Shown: positions 28,164 to 37,020, counted from the stretch's first letter. The stretch is DNA of 64,000 nucleotides from Afipia massiliensis (GCF_001006325.2 NZ_LBIA02000001.1:496001-560000), one strand, 5' to 3'. Notes: generated from the letters alone by a model not told the origin. Numbers and translations: made by a program.

Positions 28164-28367
28164 ATGCTTGATATGACAACGAAAGAGCTCTCATCGCGAC
28201 ACGTCAAGGCGGAGGAGGCACTGCGGCTTGGCGTCGTTTCGGGATGGTACACTACGAAGATGAGCGGCACTTTCGTCACCGGTCCGCACGACACCCATGA
28301 GGACGCGCTTCGCAAGATCGCTGAATTGAGACCACCAGCTCCGCCCGCTCCAAAGCGCAAGTCGTGA
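28164..28367 (+). CDS. Small conserved hypothetical protein, 67 aa
   Basis: The product (MLDMTTKELSSRHVKAEEAL...) contains 'GVVSGWYTTKMSGTFVTGPH' and a Pro/Lys-rich C-terminus. The pattern recalls small single-domain proteins with a short beta-hairpin, but I do not recognise the family. A weak ribosome site (gggaga) precedes the ATG. The histidine kinase starts 27 bp downstream. Confidence 0.65.
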   Translation: MLDMTTKELSSRHVKAEEALRLGVVSGWYTTKMSGTFVTGPHDTHEDALRKIAELRPPAPPAPKRKS

Positions 28368-28394
28368 GGCGCGGCCGCAACATAGGGATGATCC

Positions 28395-29123
28395 ATGAGT
28401 CCTGTGAGATATCTCGCGCCGCTGCGTGACGTCGAGAACGAAAACGACCAGCTTCGGCAGTTGCTCATTCAGGCAGGTGTCGAAGCCCACGCCCATGTTG
28501 TCGCCGCAAAGCTCCAGACCGTCCTGATCGGGGAGCTTCATCACAGGGTCAAGAACATGCTGGCGATTGCCTCGGCGATCGCCTCGCAAAGCCTGCGCGG
28601 CGCGACCAGCATCGAGGCGGCGGAGAAGACCATCGCCAGCCGCCTGGCTGCACTGGGGATTTCCCACGATCTTCTCATTCGCGAGAGCTGGACCGGCGCG
28701 GGTTGCCGGACGCTGATCGAAAACGCGATTCTCGCGTTCCAGACCGAAGGGCTGGCGCAGTTCACGATCACCGGCGAGAACATCGCCGTGTCGTCGGGAC
28801 CCGCGGTCGGATTGTCGATGGTGATCCATGAACTCAGCACCAACGCGCTGAAATACGGCGCGCTGTCGGTGCCCGGAGGCCGCGTCTCAATCACATGGTC
28901 GGTCGATGTCGAGGCGGAGCGCTTCAAGCTTGAATGGCGCGAAAGCGGCGGTCCCATCGTCATTGAACCAAAAACAAAAAGTTTTGGCAGCCGCTTCATC
29001 GAGCAAGCCTTGCCCGGCCAGCTCCAAGGCGAAGCACGATTGATCTTTGAACCAACCGGCCTCGTCTGCGACGTCAATATCCCGATAAGTTCGCTGCAGG
29101 AGCCGGTGATCGCGCTCAAGTAG
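28395..29123 (+). CDS. HWE-family sensor histidine kinase, no obvious sensor domain
   Basis: The 242-aa protein has a coiled-coil-like start (about residues 10-40), then the phosphoacceptor region 'GELHHRVKNMLAIASAIAS' with the conserved His (about residue 54), and an HWE-type ATPase domain with N box 'IHELSTNALKYGALS' and the W-x-E motif in 'LEWRESGGP'. The 'GFGSR'-like end appears as 'FGSRFIEQAL'. There is no PAS, GAF or membrane segment, so it must get its signal from a partner. No response regulator is adjacent. HWE kinases are frequent in Rhizobiales stress signalling. Confidence 0.9.
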   Translation: MSPVRYLAPLRDVENENDQLRQLLIQAGVEAHAHVVAAKLQTVLIGELHHRVKNMLAIASAIASQSLRGATSIEAAEKTIASRLAALGISHDLLIRESWTGAGCRTLIENAILAFQTEGLAQFTITGENIAVSSGPAVGLSMVIHELSTNALKYGALSVPGGRVSITWSVDVEAERFKLEWRESGGPIVIEPKTKSFGSRFIEQALPGQLQGEARLIFEPTGLVCDVNIPISSLQEPVIALK

Positions 29124-29183
29124 CGGCATCAAAGGCCGCGGCAATACTGCCGAGGTCATATCCCCGCACATGATTGGAAACAC

Positions 29184-29996
29184 GTGACCGGTATCAGGAT
29201 TCGCGTCGGCTACGAGATGATCTACGATTTTCCGCAGGCCACGCCGATGATCATGGTGCTGGGTACGCACTTCACGCGCGCATCGGATGTGATCACGCCC
29301 GATTACCTCACCACCACGCCTTCGGTTCCAATTTTTCCCTATCGCGATATGTTCGGCAACTGGTGCAGCCGCATGGTCGCGCCGCCGGGCAGGATGCGCC
29401 TGTACGCCGATGGCATGGTCCGCGACAGCGGGCTGCCTGATGTCATTGTCACGTCGGCCGTCCAGCATGCGGTGGAGGATCTGCCGCCGGATACGCTGGT
29501 TTATTTGCTGGGCAGCCGGTACTGCGAAACGGATCGCCTGTCGGATATCGCGTGGAAGCTGTTCGAGAAGACGCCGCCGGGCTGGGCGCGCGTGCAGGCG
29601 ATCTGCGATGTCGTTCATAACCATATCAAGTTTGGCTACGAACACGCGCGGGCGACCATGACCGCGTATGAAGTTTATCACGAGGGCAAGGGCGTCTGCC
29701 GCGACTACGCGCATCTTGCCGTCACGTTCTGCCGCTGCATGAATATTCCGGCGCGATACTGCACGGGCTATCTCAGCGACATCGGCACACCGAAGCCGTG
29801 GGTGGGGGATTTTGCCGGCTGGTTCGAGGCCTATATCGGCGGCCGCTGGCAAATGTTCGATCCACGCAACAATGTGCCGCGGATCGGTCGCGTGCTGATC
29901 GCGCAGGGCCGCGATGCATCCGACGTTCCGATCACGCAGACATTCGGGCCGAACACGCTGGTCAGCTTCAAGGTCTGGACCGACGAGGTCGACTGA
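29184..29996 (+). CDS. Transglutaminase-like protein, catalytic His not evident
   Basis: The 270-aa protein has the transglutaminase-like (papain-type) core: 'GVCRDYAHLAVTFCRCMNIPARY' with the nucleophilic Cys (about residue 172), and 'GWFEAYIGGRWQMFDPRNN' with the Asp. At the place where the catalytic His is normal (H-A-W-F/V-E) the sequence reads A-G-W-F-E. The protein may be an inactive or altered member, or may use another residue. The N-terminal ~110 residues form the beta-rich domain usual for bacterial members. The start is GTG at 29184. Confidence 0.85.
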   Translation: MTGIRIRVGYEMIYDFPQATPMIMVLGTHFTRASDVITPDYLTTTPSVPIFPYRDMFGNWCSRMVAPPGRMRLYADGMVRDSGLPDVIVTSAVQHAVEDLPPDTLVYLLGSRYCETDRLSDIAWKLFEKTPPGWARVQAICDVVHNHIKFGYEHARATMTAYEVYHEGKGVCRDYAHLAVTFCRCMNIPARYCTGYLSDIGTPKPWVGDFAGWFEAYIGGRWQMFDPRNNVPRIGRVLIAQGRDASDVPITQTFGPNTLVSFKVWTDEVD

Positions 29997-30032
29997 GGCG
30001 GCTTGCGATCCATGCTGATGGATATCGCCAAA

Positions 30033-30058
30033 TAAAAACCCCGGCATCGCTGCCGGGG
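30033..30058 (-). terminator. Rho-independent terminator of the dihydroorotase gene
   Basis: Stem ccccggca / tgccgggg with a four-base loop; on the minus strand it is followed by TTTTT. It lies between convergent genes and may also stop the transglutaminase-like transcript. Confidence 0.8.
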
Positions 30059-30081
30059 CATTCCTCGGGCAACTCTTCAGA

Positions 30082-31416
30082 TCACGCCTTCAGCGTTTCC
30101 AGAAACCGCACGGTCTCGCCGGTCGATGGGGTCGCGAGTTCGCCCTGCCACATCACGCGCCTGCCGCGCACAAAGGTGCCCACCGGCCAGCCCTTGACCT
30201 TCACGCCGTCATACGGCGTCCAGCCTGCGCGCGAGGCGACCCACTTGTTGGTGATGGTTTCCTCGCGCTTCATGTCCACGACGGTGAAGTCCGCGTCGTA
30301 ACCCGCCGCGATGCGGCCCTTGCAGGCAATATTAAACAGCCGCGCCGGGCCGGCGCTGGTGAGATCGACAAAGCGCGCCAGCGACAGCTTCCCGGCGTTC
30401 ACATGATCCAGCATGATCGGCACCAGCGTCTGAACGCCGGTCATGCCGGACGGCGACGCGGGATAGACCTTGTCCTTCTCTTCCAGCGTATGCGGCGCAT
30501 GGTCTGAGCCGAGCACGTCGATGATGCCCTGCTCGATGCCGCGCCAGATGCCGTCGCGGTGGCTGGCGTCGCGCACCGGCGGATTCATCTGCGCGCGGGT
30601 GCCGAGCCGCTCGTAGGCCTCGGGGCCTGCGAGCGTGAGGTGGTGCGGCGTTGCCTCGCAGGAGGCGACGTCCTTGTGGCCGCGCAGATATTCGATTTCC
30701 TGCTTGGTCGAGATGTGCAGAACATGAATGCGCTTTCCCGTCTCGCGCGCCAGCGTCACCAGACGCTGTGTCGCGATCAATGCCGCGTCCTCGTCGCGCC
30801 AGACCGGATGCGAGCGTGGATCGCCCTCGATGCGCAGATGCTTGCGGTCGTTGAGACGGTATTCGTCCTCGGCATGAAATGCGGCGCGGCGACGGATCAC
30901 CTTGAAAATGCGGCGCAGGCTGTCGTCGTCTTCCACCAGCAGCGAGCCGGTGCTTGATCCGATGAACACCTTCACGCCCGCGCAGCCCGGCGCGCGTTCG
31001 AGATCGGGCAGATGATTGACGTTCTCGCGGGTGCCGCCGATGAAGAACGCGAAATCGCAATGCATCCGGTGCTGCCCGGCCTTCACTTTGGCGGTGAAGG
31101 TTTCCTCGGTCACGGTCAGCGGATTGGTGTTCGGCATCTCGAACACGGCGGTGACGCCGCCCAGAACCGCACTGCGCGATCCGGTCTCCAGATCTTCCTT
31201 GTGAGTCAGGCCGGGTTCGCGGAAATGCACCTGCGTGTCCATCACGCCGGGCAGGATGTGCAGGCCCTTGCAGTCGATTACTTCACCCGCGCTGGCGCCC
31301 CCGAGCGACCCGATTTCCGCGATTCGCCCGCCGGAAATGCCGATATCCCGGACCCCCTCGCCGTCCTGGTTGACCACGGTGCCGGATTTCAGGATCACAT
31401 CAAATGTCTGGGCCAA
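30082..31416 (-). CDS. pyrC: Dihydroorotase
   Basis: It interconverts carbamoyl-aspartate and dihydroorotate in pyrimidine synthesis. The amidohydrolase signatures are present: the metal motif in 'DTQVHFREPGLTHKEDLETG', 'FEMPNTNPLT', 'AEDEYRLNDRK', 'HVLHISTKQE' and 'LGSDHAPHTLEEK'. A TTG at 31416 (MAQTFDVILKSG) gives 444 aa, which matches the expected domain start; an ATG at 31455 would add 13 residues. This is the type I (AllB/DHOase-like) class, not the short PyrC of enterobacteria. Zn-linked His and Asp ligands are all visible. Confidence 0.93.
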   Translation of the reverse strand: MAQTFDVILKSGTVVNQDGEGVRDIGISGGRIAEIGSLGGASAGEVIDCKGLHILPGVMDTQVHFREPGLTHKEDLETGSRSAVLGGVTAVFEMPNTNPLTVTEETFTAKVKAGQHRMHCDFAFFIGGTRENVNHLPDLERAPGCAGVKVFIGSSTGSLLVEDDDSLRRIFKVIRRRAAFHAEDEYRLNDRKHLRIEGDPRSHPVWRDEDAALIATQRLVTLARETGKRIHVLHISTKQEIEYLRGHKDVASCEATPHHLTLAGPEAYERLGTRAQMNPPVRDASHRDGIWRGIEQGIIDVLGSDHAPHTLEEKDKVYPASPSGMTGVQTLVPIMLDHVNAGKLSLARFVDLTSAGPARLFNIACKGRIAAGYDADFTVVDMKREETITNKWVASRAGWTPYDGVKVKGWPVGTFVRGRRVMWQGELATPSTGETVRFLETLKA

Positions 31417-31575
31417 TGCTCGAAACTCGTCTGGTGTTGGGGTGATTCTGCGCATCCAATGCTGTCTGCGCAGGGCCGCGCGGGCCTTGTTGTCCGCACC
31501 TTAGCGCCTTACGTTGCGGTGTAACAACCAACGGGCGAATTTTCCCAAAGAACTTGAGAATCCTGAGAAAACTTT

Positions 31576-32457
31576 ATGAAAGCAGCGTTTCTGCCGGATC
31601 GCGGCGTCGTCAAAGTGAGCGGCGAAGATGCGAGGGCATTCCTCGACGGCCTCCTGACCACCAATGTGGAACTGGTGCGCCCCGGCATCGGCCGGTTCGG
31701 CGCGCTGCTGACGCCGCAGGGCAAGATCATCGTGGACTTTCTCGTCACCGAAGCGCCGGAGGCCCATGGCGGCGGCTTCGTGTTCGATTGTCCGCTGGTG
31801 CTCGCACAGGCGCTGACCGACCGCCTCGGCTTCTACAAGCTGCGCGCGAAGGTCACCGTCGATAACCTGTCGTCGCAGCTCGGCGTGATGGCCGCATGGG
31901 GCGGCACGCCCGCGATGACGCCCGACCTCGCGTTCGAAGACCCGCGCGATCCGCAGCTCGGGTGGCGCATCTTCGTGCCCGACGATCTGGTGGACGAGAC
32001 GGCGGCCGCCATCGGTGCGGAGGTCGACGAGAGCGACGCCTACGAGACGCACCGCATCGCCTGCGGCATCCCGCGCGGCGGCGTCGATTTCATCTACAGC
32101 GACGCCTTCCCGCACGAAACCAACATGGATCGCCTGCACGGCGTCGATTTCGACAAGGGCTGCTATGTCGGCCAGGAGGTCGTGTCGCGCATGGAGCATC
32201 GCGGCACCGCACGGACGCGCACCATCCGCGTGCGCCTCGACGGCTCGGTGCCGGAAATCGGCCTGCCGGTCACCGCCGGTGACAAGCCGGTCGGCACCAT
32301 GGGCTCGTCCGCCAACGGCCTTGGCCTCGCGCTGCTGCGCACCGACCGCGTCTCCGATGCACTCGACGCCGGACTGGCGCTGACTGCGGGCGGCCTCCCG
32401 ATCAGTCTTGTTTCGCCTGATGACGTGAAGGCCGCGCCGAAGAAGGCCTCGGCATGA
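31576..32457 (+). CDS. ygfZ: YgfZ/GcvT-family folate-binding protein
   Basis: YgfZ uses tetrahydrofolate in assembly or repair of iron-sulfur clusters. The 293-aa protein has the diagnostic motif KGCYVGQEVVSRM (about residues 193-205) with its conserved Cys, and an N-terminal 'FLDGLLTTNVE' region typical of GcvT-fold proteins. The gene overlaps tag by 4 bp, so the two are probably translated together. Confidence 0.93.
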   Translation: MKAAFLPDRGVVKVSGEDARAFLDGLLTTNVELVRPGIGRFGALLTPQGKIIVDFLVTEAPEAHGGGFVFDCPLVLAQALTDRLGFYKLRAKVTVDNLSSQLGVMAAWGGTPAMTPDLAFEDPRDPQLGWRIFVPDDLVDETAAAIGAEVDESDAYETHRIACGIPRGGVDFIYSDAFPHETNMDRLHGVDFDKGCYVGQEVVSRMEHRGTARTRTIRVRLDGSVPEIGLPVTAGDKPVGTMGSSANGLGLALLRTDRVSDALDAGLALTAGGLPISLVSPDDVKAAPKKASA

Positions 32458-33068
32458 AAAGCGTGCGCCTGCACGACGACGGGTTGGTGCGCTGCCCGTG
32501 GCCGGGCGAAGACCCGCTCTACATGGCCTATCACGACAATGAATGGGGCGTTCCGGAATACGACGACCGCGCGCTGTTCGAAAAACTGATCCTCGACGGA
32601 TTTCAGGCCGGTCTGTCGTGGATCACGATCCTGCGCAAGCGCGACAATTTCCGAAAGGCATTCGATGAATTCGAGCCGGCGAAAATCGCACGCTACAGCG
32701 ACAAGAAAGTCGCCGCGCTGATGAATGACGCCGGCATCGTGCGCAACCGCGCCAAGATCGAGGGTACGGTCAACAGCGCCAAGGCCTATCTGAAGATCAT
32801 GGAAGAAGGTCCCGGGTTCTCGGCGTTCCTGTGGGACTTCGTCGACGGCAAGCCCAAGGTCAACAATTTCAAGACCACGGCGTCGGTGCCTGCCGCAACC
32901 CCGCTTTCGACGACAATGTCCAAGGAGTTGATCGGCCGCGGCTTCAAGTTCGTGGGCCCGACCATCGTGTACGCCTTCATGCAGGCCACCGGCATGGTCA
33001 ACGATCATCTCGTGACCTGCCACTGCCATGACAAGTGCGGAAAAATGAAGAAGCCGAAGCGGCGCTGA
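32454..33068 (+). CDS. tag: DNA-3-methyladenine glycosylase I
   Basis: Removes 3-methyladenine from alkylated DNA. The 204-aa protein begins with the zinc-linked Cys (RCPWPGEDPLYMAYHDNEWG) and has 'LFEKLILDGFQAGLSWITIL' with the catalytic-pocket residues. The C-terminal 'HLVTCHCHDKC' supplies further His/Cys ligands of the zinc snap. It starts in an ATGA overlap with ygfZ. Confidence 0.95.
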   Translation: MKSVRLHDDGLVRCPWPGEDPLYMAYHDNEWGVPEYDDRALFEKLILDGFQAGLSWITILRKRDNFRKAFDEFEPAKIARYSDKKVAALMNDAGIVRNRAKIEGTVNSAKAYLKIMEEGPGFSAFLWDFVDGKPKVNNFKTTASVPAATPLSTTMSKELIGRGFKFVGPTIVYAFMQATGMVNDHLVTCHCHDKCGKMKKPKRR

Positions 33069-33072
33069 TGCG

Positions 33073-33309
33073 CTATTTGCGTTCGACCTTCTTGGTCAGC
33101 AGATAGAGATAGGCGCAGACCGCGACCACAATCGGGAAACATCCGAGCCCGAACAGCGTCGCGGAAAACTCGAACCGGTCCCAGAATACCCAGCTCAACG
33201 TCCAGCACACGATCGCATTGACCAGCGCCAGCAGATAAATCGGCGTGAGTGCGGTCTTGAAGCTCAGCAGCCGCTTGCGGCGGGGTGGATCTTGCGGGGT
33301 CGCTGCCAT
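33073..33309 (-). CDS. Small membrane protein, 78 aa
   Basis: The product has a basic N-terminus (PPRRKRLLSF) and two predicted transmembrane helices (about residues 20-38 and 46-68), ending in a Lys-rich tail (LTKKVERK). No family is recognised. The ATG at 33309 is chosen; the frame extends 13 codons further. It is convergent with tag, with only 4 bp between the stops. Confidence 0.7.
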   Translation of the reverse strand: MAATPQDPPRRKRLLSFKTALTPIYLLALVNAIVCWTLSWVFWDRFEFSATLFGLGCFPIVVAVCAYLYLLTKKVERK

Positions 33310-33448
33310 GCGAATGACCTGTGTGGACGGGGCCTGATTCAAACGCAATCTACACCTTGAAGTTCCGTTTCTGCGATGCCCGGCTCGCGGTTTGATGCTA
33401 TCAAATCGTCCCGCACGCTTCGCACAAACAATCGATTCTTATCCCTGC

Positions 33449-34075
33449 ATGACCGCCAAGAAAACAGCACCGCACAAGCCATCTCCCCGCGCCTGGCAGC
33501 GCATGCTGTCGGGCCGCCGCCTCGATCTGCTCGATCCCTCGCCGCTCGACATCGAAGTCGAGGACATCGCTCATGGTCTCGCGCGAGTCGCGCGCTGGAA
33601 CGGGCAGACCCACGGCGCGCATATCTTCTCGGTGGCGCAGCACACGCTGCTGGTCGAAGCCGTGCTGCGCCAGCAGACGCCGCGCGTCGATCATCGCGTG
33701 CGGTTGGCGGCGATGCTGCACGACGCGCCGGAATACGTCATCGGCGACATGATCTCGCCGTTCAAAGCGGTGATCGGCGGCTCCTACAAGGTGGTCGAGA
33801 AGCGGCTGCTGTCCGCGATCCATATCCGCTTCGGGCTGCCCGCCGTGCTCTCGGCCGAGATCGAACGGCAGATCAAGGCCGCCGACATGGGCGCGGCGTA
33901 TCTGGAGGCGACGCATCTGGCGGGCTTCGCGCAGGCCGAAGCCCGGCGCCTGTTCGGCCGCGATCCGAAGCTGCCCGCCGCCACCGAAAAGGATTACGTG
34001 ACCCCATGGTCCGCCGGGCGGGCGGAAAAGCAGTTTCTCGCGCGATTCAAGACCTTGTTCAGCAACAATCCTTGA
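33449..34075 (+). CDS. HD-domain phosphohydrolase (YfbR-like)
   Basis: The 208-aa protein has the HD metal-binding pattern: 'HIFSVAQHTLLVEA' (first His) and 'AAMLHDAPEYVIGDM' (HD), with the later Asp in 'IKAADMGAAYLEA'. This is closest to the YfbR 5'-nucleotidase-type HD proteins. The ATG at 33449 starts a Lys-rich segment; the frame is open 19 codons upstream. Its substrate, probably a nucleotide, is inferred. Confidence 0.85.
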   Translation: MTAKKTAPHKPSPRAWQRMLSGRRLDLLDPSPLDIEVEDIAHGLARVARWNGQTHGAHIFSVAQHTLLVEAVLRQQTPRVDHRVRLAAMLHDAPEYVIGDMISPFKAVIGGSYKVVEKRLLSAIHIRFGLPAVLSAEIERQIKAADMGAAYLEATHLAGFAQAEARRLFGRDPKLPAATEKDYVTPWSAGRAEKQFLARFKTLFSNNP

Positions 34076-34109
34076 GGCTAGGTTCTAGCTCCGAAAAATG
34101 GAGACTGGA

Positions 34110-35312
34110 ATGAACCTGCGGATTGATAAAATTGTTTTTCTTTTAGCGATATTGGGGTTGAGCACGACGGGCGCGGCAAAAGCCGCAGATTGCCCTCCGA
34201 TCGGAAGCCTTCCGAATTACATCGGCGAACCGAAGCCGACACTGCACAATCACAACACATCCGATTTCAAGGTGAAGCGCGGCGAGGAAACCGAAAACAT
34301 TTCGGTGGCCGGAAAGAAATGTTTCCAGGCCTACCGGCTCAAGGACGACGCCCAGGCGATGAGCGACATTGAAATCCAGACCAACTACCGCGAGCAGGTC
34401 AAGAAGCTGGGCGGCCAGATCCTGTTTGCGGACGAGCACAACATGACGGGAAAAATCGTGAAGGGCGCGCAGGAAACCTGGGTCGCGGTCTACAACGAGG
34501 AGCGCCTGATCGAGGTCACGGTTGTCGACAAGGCCGCGTTCAAGCCGTCGCTGCTGCCGCCGTCGGGCAGTGACTACCGGCTCGCCGGCCGCATGCCGAA
34601 ATTTGTCGCCGATCCGCCGGTGAAGCGCAACTTCGACAAGGTGGCCTTCAAGATTCACGACGGCGACGATACGCGCGAGGTACAGGTCGCAGGCGCGAGG
34701 CATTCCGTCGCCTACCGGGCAGCCAATCCGCGGGAGGGCGCGAGCCCTCTTGAAGTCCAGGAAAACTACAAGGCCACGTTTCTCGCGGCAGGCGGACAGG
34801 TCGTGTTTTCCGAACCCAACCTCATTGTCATGCGCCTTGAGGACAAGGGACAGTCGATCTGGGTCAGCGTCTACGCCGAAGAAAGCCTGATCGAACTCAC
34901 CGCGATCGAGGAAAAGCCGTTCCAGTCCAGCGTCCAGCCGCCCACGGCGAGCGCGCTGAAGACCGCGCTCGACAAGGATGGCCGCGTCTCCCTCTACATC
35001 AATTTCGATTTCAACAAGGCGGCGCTGAAGCCCGACGCCGCACCCATCATCGAGCAGGTCGTCAAGCTGCTGAAGGACAATCCCGCGCTCAAGCTCGAGA
35101 TCGGCGGCCACACCGACAATATCGGGGGCCGCGATTACAATGTGAAACTGTCGGGCAGTCGCGCCGGCAGCGTTGTCTCCGCCCTTGCGGCGCAAGGGAT
35201 CGATGCCAAGCGGCTGAACGCCGCTGGCTATGGCCCCGACAAGCCTGTGACCACCAACGACACCGATGAAGGGCGCGCCAAGAACCGGCGCGTCGAACTG
35301 GTCAAATCCTGA
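34110..35312 (+). CDS. OmpA-family protein with duplicated N-terminal domain
   Basis: The 400-aa envelope protein has a signal peptide (residues 1-22, ending AKAAD) and two related ~120-residue domains (about 40-155 and 165-280). Both follow the pattern 'F-K-h-..-V-.-G', 'NY+...LGGQ/AGGQ', '.WV.VY.EE.LIE.T', like DUF4892 domains. The C-terminal OmpA domain (about 285-400) has 'GGHTDNIGGRDYNVKLSGSR' and 'GYGPDKPVTTNDTDEGRAKN', the peptidoglycan-binding motif. A perfect 10-bp hairpin follows. Confidence 0.9.
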   Translation: MNLRIDKIVFLLAILGLSTTGAAKAADCPPIGSLPNYIGEPKPTLHNHNTSDFKVKRGEETENISVAGKKCFQAYRLKDDAQAMSDIEIQTNYREQVKKLGGQILFADEHNMTGKIVKGAQETWVAVYNEERLIEVTVVDKAAFKPSLLPPSGSDYRLAGRMPKFVADPPVKRNFDKVAFKIHDGDDTREVQVAGARHSVAYRAANPREGASPLEVQENYKATFLAAGGQVVFSEPNLIVMRLEDKGQSIWVSVYAEESLIELTAIEEKPFQSSVQPPTASALKTALDKDGRVSLYINFDFNKAALKPDAAPIIEQVVKLLKDNPALKLEIGGHTDNIGGRDYNVKLSGSRAGSVVSALAAQGIDAKRLNAAGYGPDKPVTTNDTDEGRAKNRRVELVKS

Positions 35313-35322
35313 CGGCGTCGCT

Positions 35323-35346
35323 GTGTCCCGGCGGTTGCCGGGACAC
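35323..35346 (+). terminator. GC-rich hairpin after the OmpA-like gene
   Basis: Stem gtgtcccggc / gccgggacac, 10 perfect pairs with a GGTT loop. There is no T run, so it is a weak terminator or a small repeat. Confidence 0.55.
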
Positions 35347-35435
35347 ATTGCCCTCCGGTTCCGGAGGCGACCGCTCATCCGGTGATGGCGGAGCTGCAAG
35401 CCCGGGCTATAATGGCGGCCAACACAAGGATCGCC

Positions 35436-35942
35436 ATGATTCACGTCTGCTCGCTTGCCGCCCTGCCCGCCACCGTCGAAGCCACCGGCGCGCAACATAT
35501 CCTCACCGTGATGGCCAATGTCGCGCAGGTGGTGCGTCCGGTGTCGGTGCTGGAAGCCAATCACCTGCGCATCCAGATGGACGACATCAACGAGCCCGCG
35601 CTGGGTTTCGTCGCGCCGTCGCACGCCCATGTCGAGCAGGCGCTGGCCTTCATCCGCAAGTGGGACCGCACAGCACCCATGGTCATTCACTGTTACGCCG
35701 GGATCAGCCGCTCCACCGCCAGCGCGTTCATGGCGGCCTGCGCGCTCAATCCAAATCGCGACGAGACCTCCATCGCCCGGCAGATCCGCGCCGCATCGCC
35801 GAGCGCGTATCCCAACCGCCTGATCGTCACGCTGGCGGACGAGGTGCTGGGACGCGACGGGCGCATGGTTCGCGCGCTCGATGCGATGGGTCCGGGCAAC
35901 ATGACCATCGAGGGTCGCCCGTTCCGCGTGGATCTCGAATGA
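35436..35942 (+). CDS. Protein tyrosine phosphatase-like protein
   Basis: The 168-aa protein carries the cysteine-phosphatase signature HCX5R as 'HCYAGISRSTAS' (about residue 87), with Asp candidates upstream in 'MDDINEP'. This fits the dual-specificity-like bacterial phosphatase group, cytoplasmic, with no other domain. AAGGA lies 5 nt before the ATG at 35436, which supports that start. A repeat separates it from the NadQ-like gene. Its substrate is unknown. Confidence 0.85.
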   Translation: MIHVCSLAALPATVEATGAQHILTVMANVAQVVRPVSVLEANHLRIQMDDINEPALGFVAPSHAHVEQALAFIRKWDRTAPMVIHCYAGISRSTASAFMAACALNPNRDETSIARQIRAASPSAYPNRLIVTLADEVLGRDGRMVRALDAMGPGNMTIEGRPFRVDLE

Positions 35943-35947
35943 GATCC

Positions 35948-36025
35948 GTCATTGCGAGCAAAGCGAAGCAATCCAGAGCAACGAAAAAGACTGGATTGCT
36001 TCGTCGCTGCGCTCCTCGCAATGAC
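35948..36025. repeat. Palindromic intergenic repeat
   Basis: Arms gtcattgcgagc...gaagcaatcc and ggattgcttcgtc...ctcgcaatgac face each other around a short centre. Copies at 1..54 and 39830..39910. It fills nearly all of the 97-bp gap before the NadQ-like gene. Confidence 0.85.
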
Positions 36026-36039
36026 GGGGCTTTTGCGCG

Positions 36040-37020
36040 ATGACCGATAAAATTCTCACGCCAATCGAGATCGGTTTGACCGCCGCCATCGTGTCGATCG
36101 ACGGCAACGAACCGTCGATCCTGACCGCATCCGGCAACGACGGCGAGGCGCTGGAAGGCCTGCCGTTCGGCCCGTTCGACGCGGTGGCGCATCGCACGCT
36201 GGAAATCGGCCTGCGCGCGTGGGTGGAAGAACAGACCGGCCTGCGCCTCGGCTATGTCGAGCAGCTTTATACGTTCGGCGATCGCGGCCGCCACGCCCAG
36301 CGCGGCGACACCGACGCGCATGTTGCATCGGTCGGTTATCTGGCGCTGACACGCGCCGCGGACAACACCTCGAAGCCGCAGGTGGCGGGCGCGACGTTCA
36401 AGCCGTGGTACCGCTACTTTCCGTGGGAAGACTGGCGCGATGCGCGCCCCGCAATCATCGAGAAAGAAATCATTCCCGCGCTTGAGACCTGGGCCGCGCA
36501 GGAAAAGCCTGATACCGAGCGCGCGCTGGCGCGCGGCGACCGCGTGCGGCTTTGTTTCGGCACCCACGGTGCGCAGTGGGACGAAGAGCGCGTGCTCGAC
36601 CGCTATGAGCTGCTTTACGAGGCCGGACTGATCGAGGAATCGCGGCGCGACGAGCGGCCCGCGGCACTGGCGCGCAAGGCCATGCCTGCGCTCGGCGCGC
36701 CGATGCGCTTCGATCACCGCAGGATTCTGGCCACCGCCATCGCGCGGCTGCGCGCCAAGCTGAAATATCGTCCGGTGGTGTTTGAACTTCTGCCGCCGGA
36801 GTTCACACTAACTGACTTGCAGCGGACCGTTGAGGCGATCTCGGGGCGTCATTTGCACAAGCAGAATTTCCGCCGGCTGGTGGAGGCCGGCGCGCTGGTC
36901 GAACCCACCGGCGAGATGTCGACCCAGACCGGCGGACGGCCGGCGGCGCTGTTTCGCTTCCGCCGCGAAGTATTGCAGGAGCGGCCCGCACCGGGATTGC
37001 GCGTGCGCGGCCGCCGTTAG
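36040..37020 (+). CDS. nadQ: NadQ-like NAD biosynthesis regulator (Nudix-like domain + winged helix)
   Basis: The 326-aa protein has an N-terminal Nudix-fold-like domain (about residues 5-175) whose Nudix box is not intact, and a C-terminal wHTH (about 225-315, with 'FTLTDLQRTVEAISGRHLHK' and 'KQNFRRLVEAG'). This layout and the phylum match the alphaproteobacterial NadQ (COG4111) repressor, known from comparative genomics as a regulator of nadABC. The nadABC operon lies 4.9 kb downstream and is preceded by a 27-bp inverted repeat, its probable target. Assignment is by architecture and context, not by full alignment. Confidence 0.8.
   Translation: MTDKILTPIEIGLTAAIVSIDGNEPSILTASGNDGEALEGLPFGPFDAVAHRTLEIGLRAWVEEQTGLRLGYVEQLYTFGDRGRHAQRGDTDAHVASVGYLALTRAADNTSKPQVAGATFKPWYRYFPWEDWRDARPAIIEKEIIPALETWAAQEKPDTERALARGDRVRLCFGTHGAQWDEERVLDRYELLYEAGLIEESRRDERPAALARKAMPALGAPMRFDHRRILATAIARLRAKLKYRPVVFELLPPEFTLTDLQRTVEAISGRHLHKQNFRRLVEAGALVEPTGEMSTQTGGRPAALFRFRREVLQERPAPGLRVRGRR

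Noticed and set aside
34143-35690. Minus-strand open frame of about 515 codons
   Set aside because: Antisense to the OmpA-like gene; no domain, low-quality composition.
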